Shown here piece by piece: positions 61,946 to 64,000 of a stretch of 64,000 nucleotides of DNA (positions are counted from its first letter, which is position 1; the number at the start of each line of letters is the position of its first letter). A program made the translations under genes and the position numbers. This stretch comes from Nocardia beijingensis NBRC 16342 (GTDB lineage: Bacteria; Actinomycetota; Actinomycetes; Mycobacteriales; Mycobacteriaceae): assembly GCF_001612785.1 (NCBI RefSeq), contig NZ_BDBC01000018.1:1-64000 (forward strand), given 5' to 3'. Below the pieces are notes generated by a model. That model was not told where the DNA came from. It saw only the letters and a program-made list of their open reading frames with translations, and ran no database searches.

Positions 61946-62866
61946 TCAGCGCGGAACCGGGGTGACGGGGCGGCTGTCGAGGACGCGCTGTTCGACCCGG
62001 TGGATCAGGTCGTGCACGCGCGGGTCCCGGGTCAGCCTGCTGTCCAGCACGACGTTGATCGCGCCGCGGAACAACGCGTAGGGCTCCCACTGCGGCGGTG
62101 TGATGGTGCGCGCCGCGCGGCGTGCGATGCCGTCGGCGATGGACTCCGCCGCGTCGCGCACGGTGATGCGCAGGTTGAGCGGCCACGGCAGCAACGCGCC
62201 CAGATCGGCGCCGAGTTCGTCCTCGTCGAGGGTGCCGTGGGTCATGGCGGTGTCGACGATGCCGAAGTACGCCACGCCCGCGGTCGCCCCGACCGCGGCC
62301 AGTTCCACCCGCAGCGCCCGCCCGAACTGCTCGACGGCGGCCTTGCTCACCATGTAGGGCGAACCGGCCATGCCCGGCGCGAACGCCGCGGCGGAGGAGA
62401 CCACCACCACGTGTCCTTTCGCGGCCACGATGTCCTCCAGCGCCGGATGCACGGTGTTGAACACCCCGGTCACGTTGATGCCGATGACCCGATCGAAGTC
62501 GCCGGGGTTCATCGTCCTGATGGTCGCCGGCTCCGGCGCCACTCCGGCGTTCGCCACCACGACATCGATCCGGCCGAACCGCTCGCGCACCTGAGAGATG
62601 GCCTCGCGCATGCCGATTCGATCGGAGACGTCCGCGCGCACGACCAGCGCCCGCTCCCCCATAGAGCGGCCGACGGCCGCCGCCGCGGCCTGGTCGATAT
62701 CGATCAGCGCCACCGAAGCGCCCGAGGCGTAGAGCTTCTCGGCCAGCGCACGGCCGATGCCGGTGCCTGCCCCGGTGATCACCACCACCCGGTCGCGGAC
62801 GTCAAGGCGGTGCGCGGCGGGCGGCGACACCAGCCGACGCAGCAAGTCGACGATCACGGCGCTCAC
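61946..62866 (-). CDS. Short-chain dehydrogenase/reductase coupled to a flavin monooxygenase
   Basis: The 306-residue SDR has RVVVITGAGTGIGRALAEKLYA, DVVVANAGVAPEPATI, VVSSAAAFAPG and YMVSKAAVEQFG. The C-terminal part (PWPLNLRITVRDAAESIADGI and ALFRGAINVVLDSRL) resembles SadH-type lipid dehydrogenases of mycobacteria. The GTG at 62866 overlaps the monooxygenase stop by 4 bp, so the two are made together. Confidence 0.87.
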   Translation of the reverse strand: MSAVIVDLLRRLVSPPAAHRLDVRDRVVVITGAGTGIGRALAEKLYASGASVALIDIDQAAAAAVGRSMGERALVVRADVSDRIGMREAISQVRERFGRIDVVVANAGVAPEPATIRTMNPGDFDRVIGINVTGVFNTVHPALEDIVAAKGHVVVVSSAAAFAPGMAGSPYMVSKAAVEQFGRALRVELAAVGATAGVAYFGIVDTAMTHGTLDEDELGADLGALLPWPLNLRITVRDAAESIADGIARRAARTITPPQWEPYALFRGAINVVLDSRLTRDPRVHDLIHRVEQRVLDSRPVTPVPR

Positions 62867-63999
62867 CCGGCCCGCAGCCGGTAGGACTCCGGATCGAATC
62901 GGCTTGTCCGCCTGCGATATTCGAAACTCCAGTTCGGGTAAAGGCCCGCGTTGCCGCCGTCGGCGGTCTGGTAGTAGCTGCGGCAACCGCCGGTCAGCCA
63001 GGCGGTGTCGCGGCTGCGCTCGTTCACCTCGTCGAGGAAGGCTCGCTGCACTTCCTCGCGCACATCGATCCGCTGGATGTTCCGCGCACGCATGGTGGTC
63101 ACGGCATCGACGATATAGCGCACCTGGGCCTCGATCATATAGATCGCGGACTGATTGCCCGCGGCTCCGAACGGACCCAGCGTGCAGAAGAAATTCGGGA
63201 AGCCCGCCATGGTCGTGCCCAGGTAGCTGCTCGGCCGCTCCCGGTATCGCGCGCCGATGGACCGGCCGTCGATGCCGTGCACCCGTTCGAAAACCGCAGG
63301 GGGAACACCGAACCCGGTGCCCCAGATGATCGTGTCCACGGGGCGCTCGGCGCCGTCGGCGGTGACGATCGAACCGGCGCGGATCTCCCGGATGCCCTCG
63401 GTGACCACCTCGACGTTCGGCTGGGTCAGCGCCGGGTAGTAGGCGTCGGAGAAGATCGCCCGCTTGCACCCGATCACGTAGTCGGGGGTGAGTTTGCGGC
63501 GCAGTTCGGGATCGCGCACCTGCCGCAGCAACTGGAGCCTGCCCAGCGCCTCGTACGGATGCCGGAATCGCTTGTCCACGAAGCCGACCAGGCCGAATCC
63601 TTCGATGCCCGTGTAGTACAGGCCGCGCAGCGCTCGGCCGAGCGCGGGCACCCGCCGCAGCAGCGCGCGTTCGGCGGGCAGCGTGCGGCGATCCAGCCGT
63701 GAGACGATCCACGGCGCCGAACGCTGGAATACCGTCAGCTCGCCCACCGCCGGCTGGATCTCCGGGATGAACTGCACGGCCGACGCGCCCGTGCCGATCA
63801 CCGCGACGCGCTCGCCGGTGAGATCGTGCGCGTGATCCCAGTGCAGCGAATGGAATTGCGTCCCCGCGAAGGTTTCCGCGCCCGGCAGCCGTGGGATCCG
63901 CGCCTCGCTGAACGGGCCGACGGCGGAGACCAGCACGTTCGCGGTCAGGTCGCCGCGATCGGTGCGCAGCCGCCAGAGCGCGGCCGCTTCGTCCCAGCG
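62863..63999 (-). CDS. Baeyer-Villiger-type flavin monooxygenase, 5' end outside window
   Basis: About 378 C-terminal residues are present; the frame is open to the right edge, so the FAD-binding N-terminus lies beyond. FAGTQFHSLHWD matches the Baeyer-Villiger fingerprint FxGxxxHxxxWD exactly. The NADPH Rossmann motif VAVIGTGASAVQFIPEI follows, then TVFQRSAPWI and IIWGTGFG. Enzymes of this class insert oxygen into ketones or oxidise hydrophobic substrates; with a coupled SadH-like SDR the pair recalls the mycobacterial mymA cluster. The substrate is inferred to be lipid-like only from context. Confidence 0.88.
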   Translation of the reverse strand, partial: RWDEAAALWRLRTDRGDLTANVLVSAVGPFSEARIPRLPGAETFAGTQFHSLHWDHAHDLTGERVAVIGTGASAVQFIPEIQPAVGELTVFQRSAPWIVSRLDRRTLPAERALLRRVPALGRALRGLYYTGIEGFGLVGFVDKRFRHPYEALGRLQLLRQVRDPELRRKLTPDYVIGCKRAIFSDAYYPALTQPNVEVVTEGIREIRAGSIVTADGAERPVDTIIWGTGFGVPPAVFERVHGIDGRSIGARYRERPSSYLGTTMAGFPNFFCTLGPFGAAGNQSAIYMIEAQVRYIVDAVTTMRARNIQRIDVREEVQRAFLDEVNERSRDTAWLTGGCRSYYQTADGGNAGLYPNWSFEYRRRTSRFDPESYRLRAG

Positions 64000-64000
64000 C

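Overview
The window is high-GC DNA, read densely on both strands, from a mycolic-acid actinobacterium. Nocardia is the best guess and Rhodococcus or another Mycobacteriales genus is the alternative. The guess rests on a complete yrbEAB-mceABCDEF operon, mycofactocin genes, two F420-type luciferase-like oxidoreductases, an actinobacterial stressosome operon, an L,D-transpeptidase and many leaderless-looking promoters. No rRNA, tRNA, insertion sequence, prophage or CRISPR array was seen.

Layout. 1-2.7 kb: the 3' two thirds of a Wadjet-type SMC-like ATPase (JetC, TIGR02680 family). 2.8-4.6 kb: a 17-copy pentanucleotide repeat, an M15 peptidase whose 3' end is partly duplicated, and a 0.9 kb non-coding stretch with a cluster of DnaA-box motifs. 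4.6-10.2 kb: a ribbon-helix-helix-like protein, class I fumarase, a MarR regulator, and an incomplete mycofactocin locus (mftD and mftE facing mftR). 10.2-15 kb: a stressosome operon rsbR-rsbS-rsbT-rsbX plus a five-domain RsbU/RsbW-like output protein, behind a SigB/SigF-type promoter. 15-28.3 kb: mixed metabolic and surface genes (DUF4185, AI-2E transporter, topoisomerase IB, PepSY protein, arylsulfatase, F420-type enzymes, APC permease, PAS-ANTAR regulator), an alpha/beta-hydrolase remnant, and a DUF2236 protein coupled to a small membrane protein. 28.4-39.8 kb: the mce lipid-import operon, ending in an mce-associated protein and a tandem-TetR regulator of Mce3R architecture, with two small membrane proteins upstream. 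40-53 kb: hydrolases, DinB/WYL and HxlR/quinone-reductase divergent pairs, a two-subunit KAS III-like pair, SDRs, an RsbV-like STAS protein behind a short leader ORF, and a cyclodeaminase. 53-58.5 kb: L,D-transpeptidase, an aminoglycoside nucleotidyltransferase-like protein, folD, a DUF218 protein and a PrmC-like methyltransferase. 58.6-64 kb: an oxidation cluster of SDR, GabD2-like dehydrogenase, TetR, second SDR and a Baeyer-Villiger-type monooxygenase that runs off the right edge.

How the genes fit together. Two systems are close to complete. One is the stress pathway: sensor RsbR, scaffold RsbS, switch kinase RsbT, feedback phosphatase RsbX, then an output phosphatase fused to an anti-sigma kinase domain; a stand-alone STAS protein about 34 kb away could be its anti-anti-sigma partner. 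The other is the Mce importer: two permeases, six MCE subunits and an accessory protein, with the ATPase presumably encoded elsewhere. Start sites were moved inside open frames where a ribosome binding site, a 4-bp stop/start overlap or family length supported it. All functions are inferred from sequence reading alone; no database search was run.
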